From NCBI GenBank assembly GCA_035628915.1, contig DASPIW010000053.1, forward strand, positions 124,001 through 188,000: a stretch of DNA of 64,000 nucleotides, in the 5' to 3' direction. Source of the stretch: JARBUG01 sp035628915. Lineage in GTDB: Bacteria > Bacillota > Sulfobacillia > Symbiobacteriales > Symbiobacteriaceae. The translations under genes were made by a program, and so were the position numbers. Positions 43,142-52,010 of this stretch are shown piece after piece; the first letter of the stretch is position 1, and each line of letters opens with the position of its first letter. The notes beneath the pieces were generated by a model. That model was not told where the DNA came from and made no database searches. It was given only the letters and a program-made list of their open reading frames with translations.

Positions 43142-44548
43142 CTAGGTTTTGGGTCCCACGGGCCGAAGCAAGGAGAGCAGTGCACCTACCGCTGCCATCG
43201 CGGCCGCCACCGCCAGCGTGCCCCCGAAGGCCTTCAAGAAAGCCGCATCCGGAGCCGCCCCGCCCTGTTCGGTGGCGCCGCGCAGATACGAAAACAGGCT
43301 GTTGGCGATGGCGATGCCCGTCACCATGCCGACGTTGCGGGCAGCCGCCAGCAAACCCGCCGCCACCCCCTGCTGCGCCCGGGGCGCCGCCCCCATGATC
43401 AGGCTGTTGTTGGGGGCGGAGAAGAGCCCCGACCCCAGCCCCACCAGGCCCAGACAGACCATAACGAGCGGGAGGGCCGAATCGGCACCGGACCGGGACA
43501 GGAGCCCCATGCCCAGGCCGATGACCACCATGCCGGCGGTCGCGGGCCAGCGGGCGCCGATTTTGTCGGCAATCCAGCCGGCCAGAGCCGCCACGGAGAC
43601 CATTACCACCGGCTGCGCCGTCATGACGGCGCCGGCCGCCTTCGGCCCCAGTCCCCGGAATGCCTGCAGGTAGAAAGGCAGCAGGAAGGTCAGCATGAAG
43701 ACGGTGGCATACTGCAAGAACGCTGCCGCCGCCCCGCCCGAGAAGGCAGGCGACGAAAAGAGCGCCAGCGGCAGCATAGGCTGCGCCGTTCGCCGCTCCT
43801 GCCAGACGAACAGCACCAGCAACACAATGCCGACAGAAAGCAGAACGAGGGTCTTCACGCTATGCCAGCCCCACACCTCGGCCCGGCTCAGGCTCAGCAG
43901 CGTAGCCGTAAAGCCCGCGGCCACAAGCAGGGCGCCTGACAGGTCGAGCCGCTGCCGGGCAAGGGTGCCGGACGGGCGGAGCAGCGTAATGGCCAGACAT
44001 GCGCCTACAGCCGCCACCGGGACGTTAATCAGGAAGACCCAGTGCCAGCCGAACTGTCCGGCGACAAAGCCGCCAAGGCTGGGGCCGATTGTCAGGCCCA
44101 GGTAGGTCAGCGTCGCCTGCATGCCCAGGGCCCGCCCCCGTTCATTGCCGGGGAAGCTGGTGGTAATGAGGGCCGGACCGATGGCCATCATCGTCGCCGC
44201 ACCGAGACCCTGCACCACGCGGGCGCCGACCAGTCCGGCGAGGCTGGGGGCCAGTCCGCACAGCAGCGAACCGGCGCCGAACAGCGCATAGCCGATGCTG
44301 TAGACCCCCTTGAAGCCCCACATATCGCCGAGGCGCCCCACCAGGAGCAGCAGCGAACAGATGACGAGCAGGTAAGCGGTGGAGACCCAGCTCACACTCC
44401 CGATGGTGGCGTGGTACTGTTCCTGGACCAGCGGAACGATGACGTTGACGATGCTCCCGTCGAGCGCCGACATGAAGGTACCGAAGCCCACGACGGCCAG
44501 GACCAGCCACTTGTAGCCGGGTGCGGATGTCTGGTGTGCAGATTGCAT
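43142..44548 (-). CDS. DHA2-family MFS drug efflux transporter (EmrB/QacA type)
   Basis: A 468-residue membrane protein with about 14 helices. The opening GFGTFMSALDGSIVNVIVPL is helix 1 of the DHA2 class (motif D1), and the loop GRLGDMWGFKGVY is motif A. Members pump out lipophilic drugs or dyes with protons. The ATG at 44548 has GAGGGGG upstream. A promoter with an AACTAAACTAAA direct repeat lies before it, which suggests control by a local repressor not encoded next to it. Confidence 0.9.
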   Translation of the reverse strand: MQSAHQTSAPGYKWLVLAVVGFGTFMSALDGSIVNVIVPLVQEQYHATIGSVSWVSTAYLLVICSLLLLVGRLGDMWGFKGVYSIGYALFGAGSLLCGLAPSLAGLVGARVVQGLGAATMMAIGPALITTSFPGNERGRALGMQATLTYLGLTIGPSLGGFVAGQFGWHWVFLINVPVAAVGACLAITLLRPSGTLARQRLDLSGALLVAAGFTATLLSLSRAEVWGWHSVKTLVLLSVGIVLLVLFVWQERRTAQPMLPLALFSSPAFSGGAAAAFLQYATVFMLTFLLPFYLQAFRGLGPKAAGAVMTAQPVVMVSVAALAGWIADKIGARWPATAGMVVIGLGMGLLSRSGADSALPLVMVCLGLVGLGSGLFSAPNNSLIMGAAPRAQQGVAAGLLAAARNVGMVTGIAIANSLFSYLRGATEQGGAAPDAAFLKAFGGTLAVAAAMAAVGALLSLLRPVGPKT

Positions 44549-44611
44549 GACGTTCCCCCTCGTGCTCAGCCGGAGCCAGGCATCGCCGGCGGTTGGTTGA
44601 GAACTAAACTA

Positions 44612-44641
44612 AATATACCCGCCTTCCCCCGCCCCCATCAA
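44612..44641 (-). promoter_or_regulatory. Sigma-A promoter of the DHA2 gene
   Basis: On the minus strand TTGATG, 18 bp, TATATT. The direct repeat AACTAAACTAAA (44602-44613) lies at the -10 box and is a candidate repressor site. Confidence 0.5.
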
Positions 44642-44791
44642 GTGGCAGAAGAAAGACCCCATTGTGCGAACAACTTTCTTTCTTGCATGACAGTTTCTTA
44701 CATGGCAGGGTTTTGACTTAATGTGTGCAAGAAATAGGCATTCAGACAATCTGGTTCATGCCGCCCCCGGGTTACAGGAGGTCAACGGGCT

Positions 44792-47700
44792 ATGACAGTG
44801 ACCCGCATTCAGACCCGCAGCGTCATTGCACTGGCCGCGGCGATTGAGCTCCTCTCAGGCATGACAATTTATGCATTTCCAAGGGTCTTCACCGAATCTC
44901 TCTATAGCCATCTGATCCTCAGGTTTCCATTCCTCACGGTCGCACTGATCGCCTGCGGTCTGGTACTGGTCGTAGACTTGCGCTACGGCATGCCCACGTG
45001 GTTACGGCGCCTCCTGGCCGTTCCGGCAGCCTTCCCCCTGGCGGTAGTGGCGATCGGGCTGGCGCCCACCGGCGCGTGGCTCGGAGTTGTGGCGCATCTG
45101 GGACTGGCGGGCGCCGTCGTGATCGCGCCCTGGCTGTCAAACGCGGCGGGCCCTGAGACCGGGCAACCGGGCCATGACCTCCTGCTCCTGACGATCGCGC
45201 TGATTGAAGGCGCCATAGGCACCGCCATGCTGCTCAGGCCTGATCCCTTCTGGGCGCCCTCCCTCGCTCCGCTTCGGGCCGCCATGCCCGTCCTTGGCGT
45301 TCTGTCGCTGGTCAGCATGGCTGGCCTGCTCACCCTGTTCTTCAAACCGTCGGGCAGCAAGCTGTATACCGCCTGCCTCCGCGGGATCGGGTCGATCCTT
45401 CCCCTGGTCTTGATCGCCAGCTTCATCGTAGCTGGCAAGTGGGCAGGCATCATGTGGGTGACCGCGGTCATGCCGCTGCTCATCGGTCCCGCCCTGCTCT
45501 CCATCTGGTCCAGGTCAGGTGCGGCCAGACGGACCCCTGACCGGGGGTGGCAGGATCCCCTCTTTCCAGTTGCCGAGCGGAACCTGGAGCTGTTCAATTG
45601 GGCCCTGGTGCTTGTCGTCATTCTTCTGGAGGTGATGGCAGGGGACTCCTATGTCTTTGCCACCACGGCGCCCCGGTGGTTCGTGGCGGTCGTTTCGATC
45701 TACACGGCCTGCATCTACTGGGCGCTGCCGCGCCTCGGTTCGTTCCCGGTCCGCCTGGAATGCCACGTGGCGGTGCTGACCCTGGGCCTGGGCATTCTGA
45801 TGACCGATCCGGCCCCGGCAGGCCGGGCGTTTCTGCCCCTGGTGGGCGGCATGCCGCTGGTGGCGGCACGGATGAACGGCTGGCCAGGGGGAATACGCTC
45901 GCTCCTGCTGATGCTGGTGACGATCGTCGGGTCGGACTTCATGTTGCACCGGACTCTGCGTCAATCCTTCACCTTCGACGCGGCTCACTGGATTCACGAA
46001 GCGGTGCTCATGATTGGTACCGGTATCGGCACCCGGATGGCTGTCGTGCAGCGAGCGGCCGTCCGCTCGCTCTACGAGACCCAGCGGAAGTCAGACCGGC
46101 AGGTGCGGCAGCTGGCCATGGTCGACCGGATCAACCGTTCGATCCGCAGTTCACTGGAACTGGACGAGATTCTGCAAACCGCCGTTCACGAACTGGGGAC
46201 GGCCATGGACGTCGACCGCTGCTACATCATCCCGTGGGGCCGGAACCCGGACGGCCCGCCCACGACCTATGAGTATGTGCGCGAAGGCGTGGAACCAATC
46301 GCAGGGTCGACGGGATTCAACACCCCGATCTCCGCCATTGCCGCCGCCCGCGGGGAGGCTCTGGCCATCAGCGACCTGGCGGTGGCCGAACTCGACCACG
46401 CCGTTGTCGATCACCGGAAACTGCTGCTCAGCTACGGCGTTCGTTCAATGCTCGCCGTGCCCGTTTCGGCTGGGGCTGAACTCAAGGCGGTCCTCTCCAT
46501 GCATGCGTGCGACAGCCCCCGGTTCTGGACCGACGAAGAGATCCACTTCGTCAGCGCCATTGCCAGCCAGGTGGCAGTGGCCCTCACCCATGCCGGGCAT
46601 CACCGCTCGCTTGAAGAGAGCCACGCCCATCTGCTGGAGGCTCACGAGGCCCTACAGAGCAAGGACGATGAGCTGGCCTGGCAGCAGGAGGAACTGCTGG
46701 CTCAGCACGAGGCGCTGAAGTACCTGGCCGACTACGACTCGCTGACCAGCCTCTTCAACCGCCGCCGGTTCCAGGAGGAACTGGAAAAGCACCTCGCAGA
46801 GGCCAGACTGAACGGCACTGCCTTTGCGCTGCTGTTCATGGACTTCGACCAGTTCAAGTTCGTGAACGACACACTCGGGCACCAGGCCGGCGATGAACTG
46901 CTCCGGGGAATCTCCACGCTGCTGACCGACCTGCTCCAGGAAACAGCGATCATCTCCCGGCTTGGCGGTGACGAGTTTGCCCTGATTCTGCCCGGGGCCG
47001 GGCATGATCGGGCGGAGCGGACCGCCCAGGAGATCGTGCAGGCGGTGCGGGAGAGCGTTCATTCGATCGGCGGCCATCCGGTGGGAATCACGGTCAGCAT
47101 CGGCGTGGTGCTTTACCCGGACAACGGCAAGACCGCCGAGGAGTTGCTGGCGCTGGCGGACCAGGCGATGTATCAGGTCAAGGAAGGGGGCCGCAACCAC
47201 TACCGGGTCTACCGGCCGGAAGCCGAACGGGACAGTACCGTGGGCACCCGACTGAACTGGGAACGGCGGATTCGCAGCGCTCTGGAAGAGGACCGCTTCG
47301 AGCTCCACTTTCAGCCCGTTCTGGACTTGGAACAGGGTCGCGTTGTACAGTACGAAGTCCTGCTGCGCATGGTGGATGACGACGGATCGCTCATCCGGCC
47401 CCGCGCATTCGTTGACGTGGCCGAATCGTTCGGACTGATTCACAGCATCGACCGGTGGGTGGTGCGCCATGCGATCGGGGCGATTGCCCGGAAGCGGGAG
47501 AGCCATCCGCAGCTCGTTCTCGCCGTCAACCTGTCCGGCAAGGCGTTCAGTGATCCGGATCTGCTGGCGCTCATTCGGACCGAGCTCGCGCAGAGCGGTG
47601 TGGGCGCCGGGCAGTTGGTGCTGGAGATTACGGAGACGGCGGCCATACGGGATTTCGACCGTGCCAGGCAGTTTATCGTGGCCCTCCGGGAGATGGGCTG

Positions 47701-48013
47701 CCGGTTCTCGCTGGACGATTTCGGTGTGGGCTTTGCGTCCTTCAACTACCTCAAGCATCTTCCCGTCGACTTCGTGAAGATCGATGGCAGCTTCATCGAG
47801 CATCTGGCCGGGAACCAGGGCGACCGGCAGCTCGTGCAGGCCATCGTCGCCGCGGCGCACGCCCTGGGCAAGCAGACCATTGCAGAAAGCGTGTGCGACC
47901 CGGAGTCGGTCCGCATCCTGAAGCGGTTCGGCGTGACCTGTATTCAGGGGAACTACCTGGCCGCCGCCTCCCCCCTGCTGCAACCGGCTGTGCCGATGCC
48001 GGAGGGGTTATGA
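44792..48013 (+). CDS. Membrane GAF-GGDEF-EAL cyclic-di-GMP signalling protein
   Basis: A 1073-residue protein. About ten hydrophobic segments fill residues 5-420, a possible membrane sensor. A GAF domain follows (about 435-600), then a short coiled coil with DELAWQQEELLAQHEALKYL. The GGDEF domain has an intact LGGDEFALIL at about 724 and FLFMDFDQFK-type metal residues. The EAL domain has YEVLLRM at about 854, so the name motif reads EVL, but NLSGKAF, LEITETA, LDDFGVGFASF and VKIDGSFI are kept. Both synthesis and breakdown of c-di-GMP are possible. ATG 44792 has AGGAGGT at 10 nt. A TTGACT box lies at about 44713. Confidence 0.9.
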   Translation: MTVTRIQTRSVIALAAAIELLSGMTIYAFPRVFTESLYSHLILRFPFLTVALIACGLVLVVDLRYGMPTWLRRLLAVPAAFPLAVVAIGLAPTGAWLGVVAHLGLAGAVVIAPWLSNAAGPETGQPGHDLLLLTIALIEGAIGTAMLLRPDPFWAPSLAPLRAAMPVLGVLSLVSMAGLLTLFFKPSGSKLYTACLRGIGSILPLVLIASFIVAGKWAGIMWVTAVMPLLIGPALLSIWSRSGAARRTPDRGWQDPLFPVAERNLELFNWALVLVVILLEVMAGDSYVFATTAPRWFVAVVSIYTACIYWALPRLGSFPVRLECHVAVLTLGLGILMTDPAPAGRAFLPLVGGMPLVAARMNGWPGGIRSLLLMLVTIVGSDFMLHRTLRQSFTFDAAHWIHEAVLMIGTGIGTRMAVVQRAAVRSLYETQRKSDRQVRQLAMVDRINRSIRSSLELDEILQTAVHELGTAMDVDRCYIIPWGRNPDGPPTTYEYVREGVEPIAGSTGFNTPISAIAAARGEALAISDLAVAELDHAVVDHRKLLLSYGVRSMLAVPVSAGAELKAVLSMHACDSPRFWTDEEIHFVSAIASQVAVALTHAGHHRSLEESHAHLLEAHEALQSKDDELAWQQEELLAQHEALKYLADYDSLTSLFNRRRFQEELEKHLAEARLNGTAFALLFMDFDQFKFVNDTLGHQAGDELLRGISTLLTDLLQETAIISRLGGDEFALILPGAGHDRAERTAQEIVQAVRESVHSIGGHPVGITVSIGVVLYPDNGKTAEELLALADQAMYQVKEGGRNHYRVYRPEAERDSTVGTRLNWERRIRSALEEDRFELHFQPVLDLEQGRVVQYEVLLRMVDDDGSLIRPRAFVDVAESFGLIHSIDRWVVRHAIGAIARKRESHPQLVLAVNLSGKAFSDPDLLALIRTELAQSGVGAGQLVLEITETAAIRDFDRARQFIVALREMGCRFSLDDFGVGFASFNYLKHLPVDFVKIDGSFIEHLAGNQGDRQLVQAIVAAAHALGKQTIAESVCDPESVRILKRFGVTCIQGNYLAAASPLLQPAVPMPEGL

Positions 48014-48019
48014 CGTAAG

Positions 48020-48052
48020 ACCGGGCGCCCGCATGGCTGGGCGCCCGGTTCT
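48020..48052. terminator. Bidirectional terminator between GGDEF/EAL gene and aceB
   Basis: A perfect 11-bp GC stem (48020-48030 with 48039-48049) followed by TCTCACG; it lies between two convergent genes. Confidence 0.7.
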
Positions 48053-48061
48053 CACGCTCCG

Positions 48062-49660
48062 TCAGTCAAGTTCGGCGTAAGCAGGAATCGTCAGGAACTC
48101 TTCGTACCGGTCTGCCAGGGCCAGCCGCTCGAAGAGCGCATGCGCCTTTTCGTACTGCCCCGCCGCGAACGGTCCCTCGCCCACGGCGGTGCGGATCTTC
48201 TCCATCTCCTCCCGGCCGAGTTCGCGCACCAGGTCGGCCGTCACCACCCGGCCGTCGCTCAGGACAGCGCCCCTGTATACCCACTGCCACACCTGGGACC
48301 GGGAGATCTCTGCCGTGGCGGCGTCTTCCATCAGGTTGTAGATGGCCACCGCGCCGTTCCCGCGCAGCCACGCCTCGATGTACAGGATCGCCACCGAGAT
48401 GTTGTTGCGTAGGCCCGCCTCGGTCACCTTGCCGCCGGGAATCGCGGTATTCAGCAGGTCGCGGGCCGTCACCCGGACCTCCGGCCGCTGCTTATCCGCC
48501 TGGTTGGGGCGGGCGCCGAGCACCGCGTCAAATATCTCTGTGGCGACGGGCACCAGGTCCGGGTGGGCGACCCACGTGCCGTCGCACCCGTCCGTCGCTT
48601 CGCGGGTTTTGTCCGCCCGCACATTGGCCAGGGCCACTTCGTTGACTGCCGGGTCTTTCCGGCTGGGAATGAAGGCCGCCATGCCGCCCATGGCGAAGGC
48701 GCCCCGCTTATGGCAGGTCTTGATCAGCAGTTCGGTGTACGCCCGCATGAAGGGAACGGTCATGGAGACCTGCGCCCGGTCCGGCAGCATCATGTCTGAA
48801 CGGGAGTGGAACTTCTTGATGACGCTGTAAATATAGTCCCACCGGCCCGCGTTCAGGCCCACGATATGATCCCGCAGTTCGTAGAGGATCTCTTCCATCT
48901 CGAACGCGGCGAGAATCGTCTCGATGAGGACCGTGGCCTTCGCCGTCCCGTGGGCCAGGCCCAGGCACTCTTCGGCGTAAGTGAACACGTCGTTCCAAAG
49001 GCGCGCTTCCTTATGGCTCTCGAGCTTGGGCAGGTAATAGTACGGCCCGGAGCCCATCTCCTTGAGCCGCCGGTGGTTGTGGAACAGGTAGAGGCCGAAG
49101 TCCATCAGGCTGCCGGAGATCGGCTCGCCATCCACCGTGATGTGCTTTTCGACCAGATGCCACCCGCGCGGCCGGACCATGAGCACGGCGACGCTCTCCT
49201 TGAGCCGGTACTCCTTCCCTTCCGGGGTGGTCAGGGCGATCGTCCGGCCCAGCGCATCGATCAGATTGCAGTGGCCGTCGATCAGGTTCTCCCACGTGGG
49301 CGTGCAGGAGTCCTCGAAGTCGGCCATGAAGACCCGGGCGCCCGAGTTGAGCGCGTTGATCACCATCTTCCGGTCGACGGGCCCGGTGATTTCGACGCGC
49401 CGGTCCTGCAGGTCAGCCGGAATTGCCCCGACTTTCCAGTCGCCTTCCCGGACGGATTGGGTCTGGGGCAGGAAGTCCGGCAGTTCGCCGGCATTCAGCC
49501 GCTGCTGGCGCTCTGCCCGGACCGCGAGCAGCGCCTTGCGGGTCGGATTGAAGCGCCGGTGCAGGTCGGCGATGAACGCGACCGCCTCGTCACTGAGTAT
49601 CTCTGCGAAACGGCCGTCAATCGCCCCGGTAACCGTGACACCCGCCAATGCCATCTCCAT
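48062..49660 (-). CDS. aceB: Malate synthase A
   Basis: A 532-residue enzyme that joins glyoxylate and acetyl-CoA to malate. Family stretches include ARVFMADFEDSCTPTWEN, VLMVRPRGWHL, YYYLPKLESHKEARLWNDVF and FAMGGMAAFIPSRKD, and the catalytic Asp region LYNLMEDAATAEISRSQVWQW (split across the C-terminal plug). Length matches the A isoform. No isocitrate lyase gene is in the window, so glyoxylate may come from another source such as glycolate or purine breakdown. ATG 49660 has AAGGGAG upstream; ATG 49654 is also possible. A divergent IclR-type gene shares the control region. Confidence 0.95.
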   Translation of the reverse strand: MEMALAGVTVTGAIDGRFAEILSDEAVAFIADLHRRFNPTRKALLAVRAERQQRLNAGELPDFLPQTQSVREGDWKVGAIPADLQDRRVEITGPVDRKMVINALNSGARVFMADFEDSCTPTWENLIDGHCNLIDALGRTIALTTPEGKEYRLKESVAVLMVRPRGWHLVEKHITVDGEPISGSLMDFGLYLFHNHRRLKEMGSGPYYYLPKLESHKEARLWNDVFTYAEECLGLAHGTAKATVLIETILAAFEMEEILYELRDHIVGLNAGRWDYIYSVIKKFHSRSDMMLPDRAQVSMTVPFMRAYTELLIKTCHKRGAFAMGGMAAFIPSRKDPAVNEVALANVRADKTREATDGCDGTWVAHPDLVPVATEIFDAVLGARPNQADKQRPEVRVTARDLLNTAIPGGKVTEAGLRNNISVAILYIEAWLRGNGAVAIYNLMEDAATAEISRSQVWQWVYRGAVLSDGRVVTADLVRELGREEMEKIRTAVGEGPFAAGQYEKAHALFERLALADRYEEFLTIPAYAELD

Positions 49661-49769
49661 GCAGCTCCCTTCAGATTCCGCCTCTCCTATCATTTGCAGT
49701 CTACGAAGCTGCAACTTGCGCCAGCAATCTTTGGGCTTTACAATTCCACATAGTGAACACCCAAGTAGT

Positions 49770-49787
49770 CACATAATCCAGTATGTG
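49770..49787. promoter_or_regulatory. Candidate IclR-type operator between aceB and its regulator
   Basis: CACATA-ATCCAG-TATGTG is a perfect 6-6 inverted repeat with a 6-bp spacer. A related half site CACATAGTG lies at 49747-49755. Both sit in the divergent aceB/iclR control region, where an IclR repressor would be expected to act. Confidence 0.6.
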
Positions 49788-49799
49788 AACCACCAGCCG

Positions 49800-50621
49800 T
49801 TGGGGGGATGCACCATCGCGAGCACAGGGGAACGCACCAGCCGGGAACAGAGCGCAGCAGCAGAGTCAGGGCAGTTGCAGACGGTGCACCGGGCCCTGGA
49901 CTTGCTGGAGCTGCTTGCGGGGCAGGGGGAGCTGTCGGTGGCCTCCATCAGCGCCGAATTGGGGCTGGCGCGCAGTACCACCCACCGGCTGTTGACCACG
50001 CTGGCAGCCCGCGGGTATGTGCGCCAGGATTCGGAGTCCGGCCTCTATGCCGTCGGCCTCCGCACATTCGAGGTGGGCACCGCCTACCGCCTGCCCGATC
50101 AGATTTCGGACGTGACGCGCCCGGTCATGCGGGAATTGAACCGGCAGTTCAACGAAACCATCGCCCTGGCGGTCCTGGACGGCGATGAGGCGGTCTATGT
50201 CGATGTGATCGAGTCCAGCCAGACGCTGCGGACCTTCGCCCGGGTCGGCGCCCGGGTGCCGCTTTACTGTACCGGCGTGGGAAAGGCTCTCCTCATGGGA
50301 TACGGCCCCGCCGACCTCAGCCGCTACATGAAAATATGCCGCTTTGCGCGGCATACGCCATTTACTCTCACGAATGCGGATGCACTGTCGGCTGAGCTTC
50401 AGAAGGCCGCGTCAGTCGGGTATATTCTGGACCGGGAGGAGTTTCACAATGGGGTGCGCTGCGGGGCGGCGCCCATTCGGGATCATACGGGCCGGATAGT
50501 CGCGGCGCTTTCCATTTCCGGCCCGGCTTACCGGGTGGTGGATAAGCTCTGGGTCACCATGGCGGGCGCCATCGGGGCGGCGGCGCGGGAGCTGTCACGC
50601 ACAGGCGGCTACCGGGGGTAA
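49800..50621 (+). CDS. iclR: IclR-family transcriptional regulator, divergent from aceB
   Basis: About 273 residues. The winged helix covers residues about 20-85 (LSVASISAELGLARSTTHRLLTTLAARGYV), then a GAF-like effector domain with LYCTGVGKALLMG and EEFHNGVRCGAAPIRDHTGRIVAALSISG, the standard IclR signature. It probably represses aceB in response to glyoxylate or pyruvate, by analogy. The start is unclear: GTG 49785 lies inside the operator, TTG 49800 has no ribosome site, and an ATC at 49815 has GGGGGGA at 6 nt. TTG 49800 is used here as a compromise. Confidence 0.85.
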   Translation: MGGCTIASTGERTSREQSAAAESGQLQTVHRALDLLELLAGQGELSVASISAELGLARSTTHRLLTTLAARGYVRQDSESGLYAVGLRTFEVGTAYRLPDQISDVTRPVMRELNRQFNETIALAVLDGDEAVYVDVIESSQTLRTFARVGARVPLYCTGVGKALLMGYGPADLSRYMKICRFARHTPFTLTNADALSAELQKAASVGYILDREEFHNGVRCGAAPIRDHTGRIVAALSISGPAYRVVDKLWVTMAGAIGAAARELSRTGGYRG

Positions 50622-50628
50622 TATGCGC

Positions 50629-50660
50629 AACGGTCGGGCGGGCGCCCGACCGTTCTTGCT
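50629..50660 (+). terminator. Terminator after the IclR gene
   Basis: A perfect 11-bp stem AACGGTCGGGC/GCCCGACCGTT (50629-50639 with 50644-50654) followed by CTTGCTTTGC. The same core recurs in the hairpin at 58471-58530. Confidence 0.8.
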
Positions 50661-50672
50661 TTGCTGACATGG

Positions 50673-51593
50673 CTACAGGCTCAGGGTGACCCAGCGCCAC
50701 GCCCGGTCCCGGAAGCCGTAGAATCCGGCGCCGGTCTCTGACAGGGAAGGGTTGAAGCGGGCCCCCTCGCAGCAGGCGTTGTGGATGATCTCGGTGTACC
50801 CCGGCAGCCACTCCGTTCCGTCGTAGACAAAGCCGTAGGCGTCGTCCTTGCGGATAAAATGGAAGGGCTTTCCCCCGATCAGGGTCCAGCCAAACGACTC
50901 CTGGTAGTCCAGGGGCTCGCCCTCAACAATCACATGGTGAACCGTCTCCAGTACCCACTTGCCGTTCCACGCGCTCAGTTTCTTGACCGGTAACTGGCCG
51001 ACCGGCTCATTTACGCTGGTCCGGAACGACACGGTGCCGCCAACCGAGACCTCGATGTTTCGCCGGTCGCTGGAGGTTACGCTCACCAGACGTCCGCCGG
51101 CGAACACAGGCGGAATCCACATGTCCTGCAGGTACGCCCACGGGTGAAGCCCGTCGGGCCGCAGGAGCCACATCTCATCGGCGACCTGCCCGATGGCCAT
51201 CACGAAGTCCGTTCCGTCTGCCGATACCGAAGGCGGACGCAGGGCCGTAAAGCCGGCGCGCACCAGCGCACCGCCGTGATACAGGTCGAAGGCCCCGCCT
51301 GATCCCGGCCGGATCTCATACCCGAAGGGTGTCAACGCCCGGTTGGCCTGGCTGATCCCGGGGTTCCCCTCGGAATTCAAGGTGGCAACCGCAGGCACTG
51401 ACTGACTCAGCCGCTCCAGCACTTCCGGCCGGTTCGTGGTCGCGTCGGGGGTGCGCATGGGGGATATGTACTCGGTTCTCGTCATGGGGCCTACCAGGTC
51501 AGTTCGGGGCAAGCCCGCCGGCGAAGCAGGCGGCAGGCTGCACCCGGCAACCAGAGCGGCGGTCACCAGCCACAGCCACGGAGCAGAGTTCAT
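50673..51593 (-). CDS. Hypothetical lipoprotein
   Basis: A 306-residue exported protein. The lipobox LVAGC places the lipid on Cys18. The rest is beta-rich, with repeated W/G motifs (MWLLRPDGLHPWAYLQDMWIPP; GGRLVSVTSSDRRNIEVSVGG), which suggests a beta-propeller-like or strand-rich fold. No family is recognised. The start is set at ATG 51593, with GGGGGTGG upstream; the in-frame ATG ten codons earlier would break the lipobox spacing. It has its own transcript between two plus-strand units. Confidence 0.75.
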   Translation of the reverse strand: MNSAPWLWLVTAALVAGCSLPPASPAGLPRTDLVGPMTRTEYISPMRTPDATTNRPEVLERLSQSVPAVATLNSEGNPGISQANRALTPFGYEIRPGSGGAFDLYHGGALVRAGFTALRPPSVSADGTDFVMAIGQVADEMWLLRPDGLHPWAYLQDMWIPPVFAGGRLVSVTSSDRRNIEVSVGGTVSFRTSVNEPVGQLPVKKLSAWNGKWVLETVHHVIVEGEPLDYQESFGWTLIGGKPFHFIRKDDAYGFVYDGTEWLPGYTEIIHNACCEGARFNPSLSETGAGFYGFRDRAWRWVTLSL

Positions 51594-51607
51594 TTCACCA
51601 CCCCCGC

Positions 51608-51745
51608 ATGGAGCTTCGTTCACTTGGACGTACAGCGGAGGAGTGTGGTTGCAGACCAGTCGACGACGGCCACTGGGGCCTGGGCCTCGGGCCGGGGGCG
51701 GCGAATCTGATCCTGGACGACCTGTTCAAGTACCTGGTGAAGTAG
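51608..51745 (+). CDS. Possible 45-residue small protein
   Basis: The frame begins MELRSLGRTAEECGC and ends GPGAANLILDDLFKYLVK. There is no clear ribosome site before ATG 51608; GGAGGAG lies inside the frame but leads to no in-frame start. A strong terminator follows 15 nt after the stop, the only support for expression. It is divergent from the lipoprotein gene. Confidence 0.25.
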   Translation: MELRSLGRTAEECGCRPVDDGHWGLGLGPGAANLILDDLFKYLVK

Positions 51746-51760
51746 AGGACACCCCAAAGC

Positions 51761-51798
51761 AGGCGCCTGGCAACCACGTGTGGTCAGGCGCCTCTTCT
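51761..51798 (+). terminator. Strong intrinsic terminator
   Basis: AGGCGCCTG (51761-51769) pairs with CAGGCGCCT (51785-51793), with CCAC/GTGG in the loop; CTTCTAT follows. It ends whatever transcript crosses 51608-51745 and insulates the sugar-acid operon. Confidence 0.75.
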
Positions 51799-51923
51799 AT
51801 GCCGCGAAAGACCAGGAGTGTAGTGCAAAAGAATTATTCACATGCACAATAAAGTTCAGGTTTGCCCCCCACAAAGCGCCATAGACAATTCCCGTTGCCG
51901 AGGGGGATACTGGCAACAGACGA

Positions 51924-51961
51924 AAATGAAACACCGTTCTATCCGGAACATCGCTTCATTT
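51924..51961 (+). promoter_or_regulatory. Concentric palindromic operator of the sugar-acid operon
   Basis: AAATGAA (51924-51930) and TTCATTT (51955-51961) form an outer inverted repeat. GTTC (51936-51939) and GAAC (51946-51949) form an inner one, and both share the same centre at 51942/51943. It lies 50 nt before the KDPG aldolase gene. The IclR-family regulator encoded second in the operon is the likely binder. Confidence 0.65.
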
Positions 51962-52010
51962 GAGCTTAAGCCGCCTTTGGCGATCAGTCCGGTGTGGGAG
52001 GAGGATTCGG

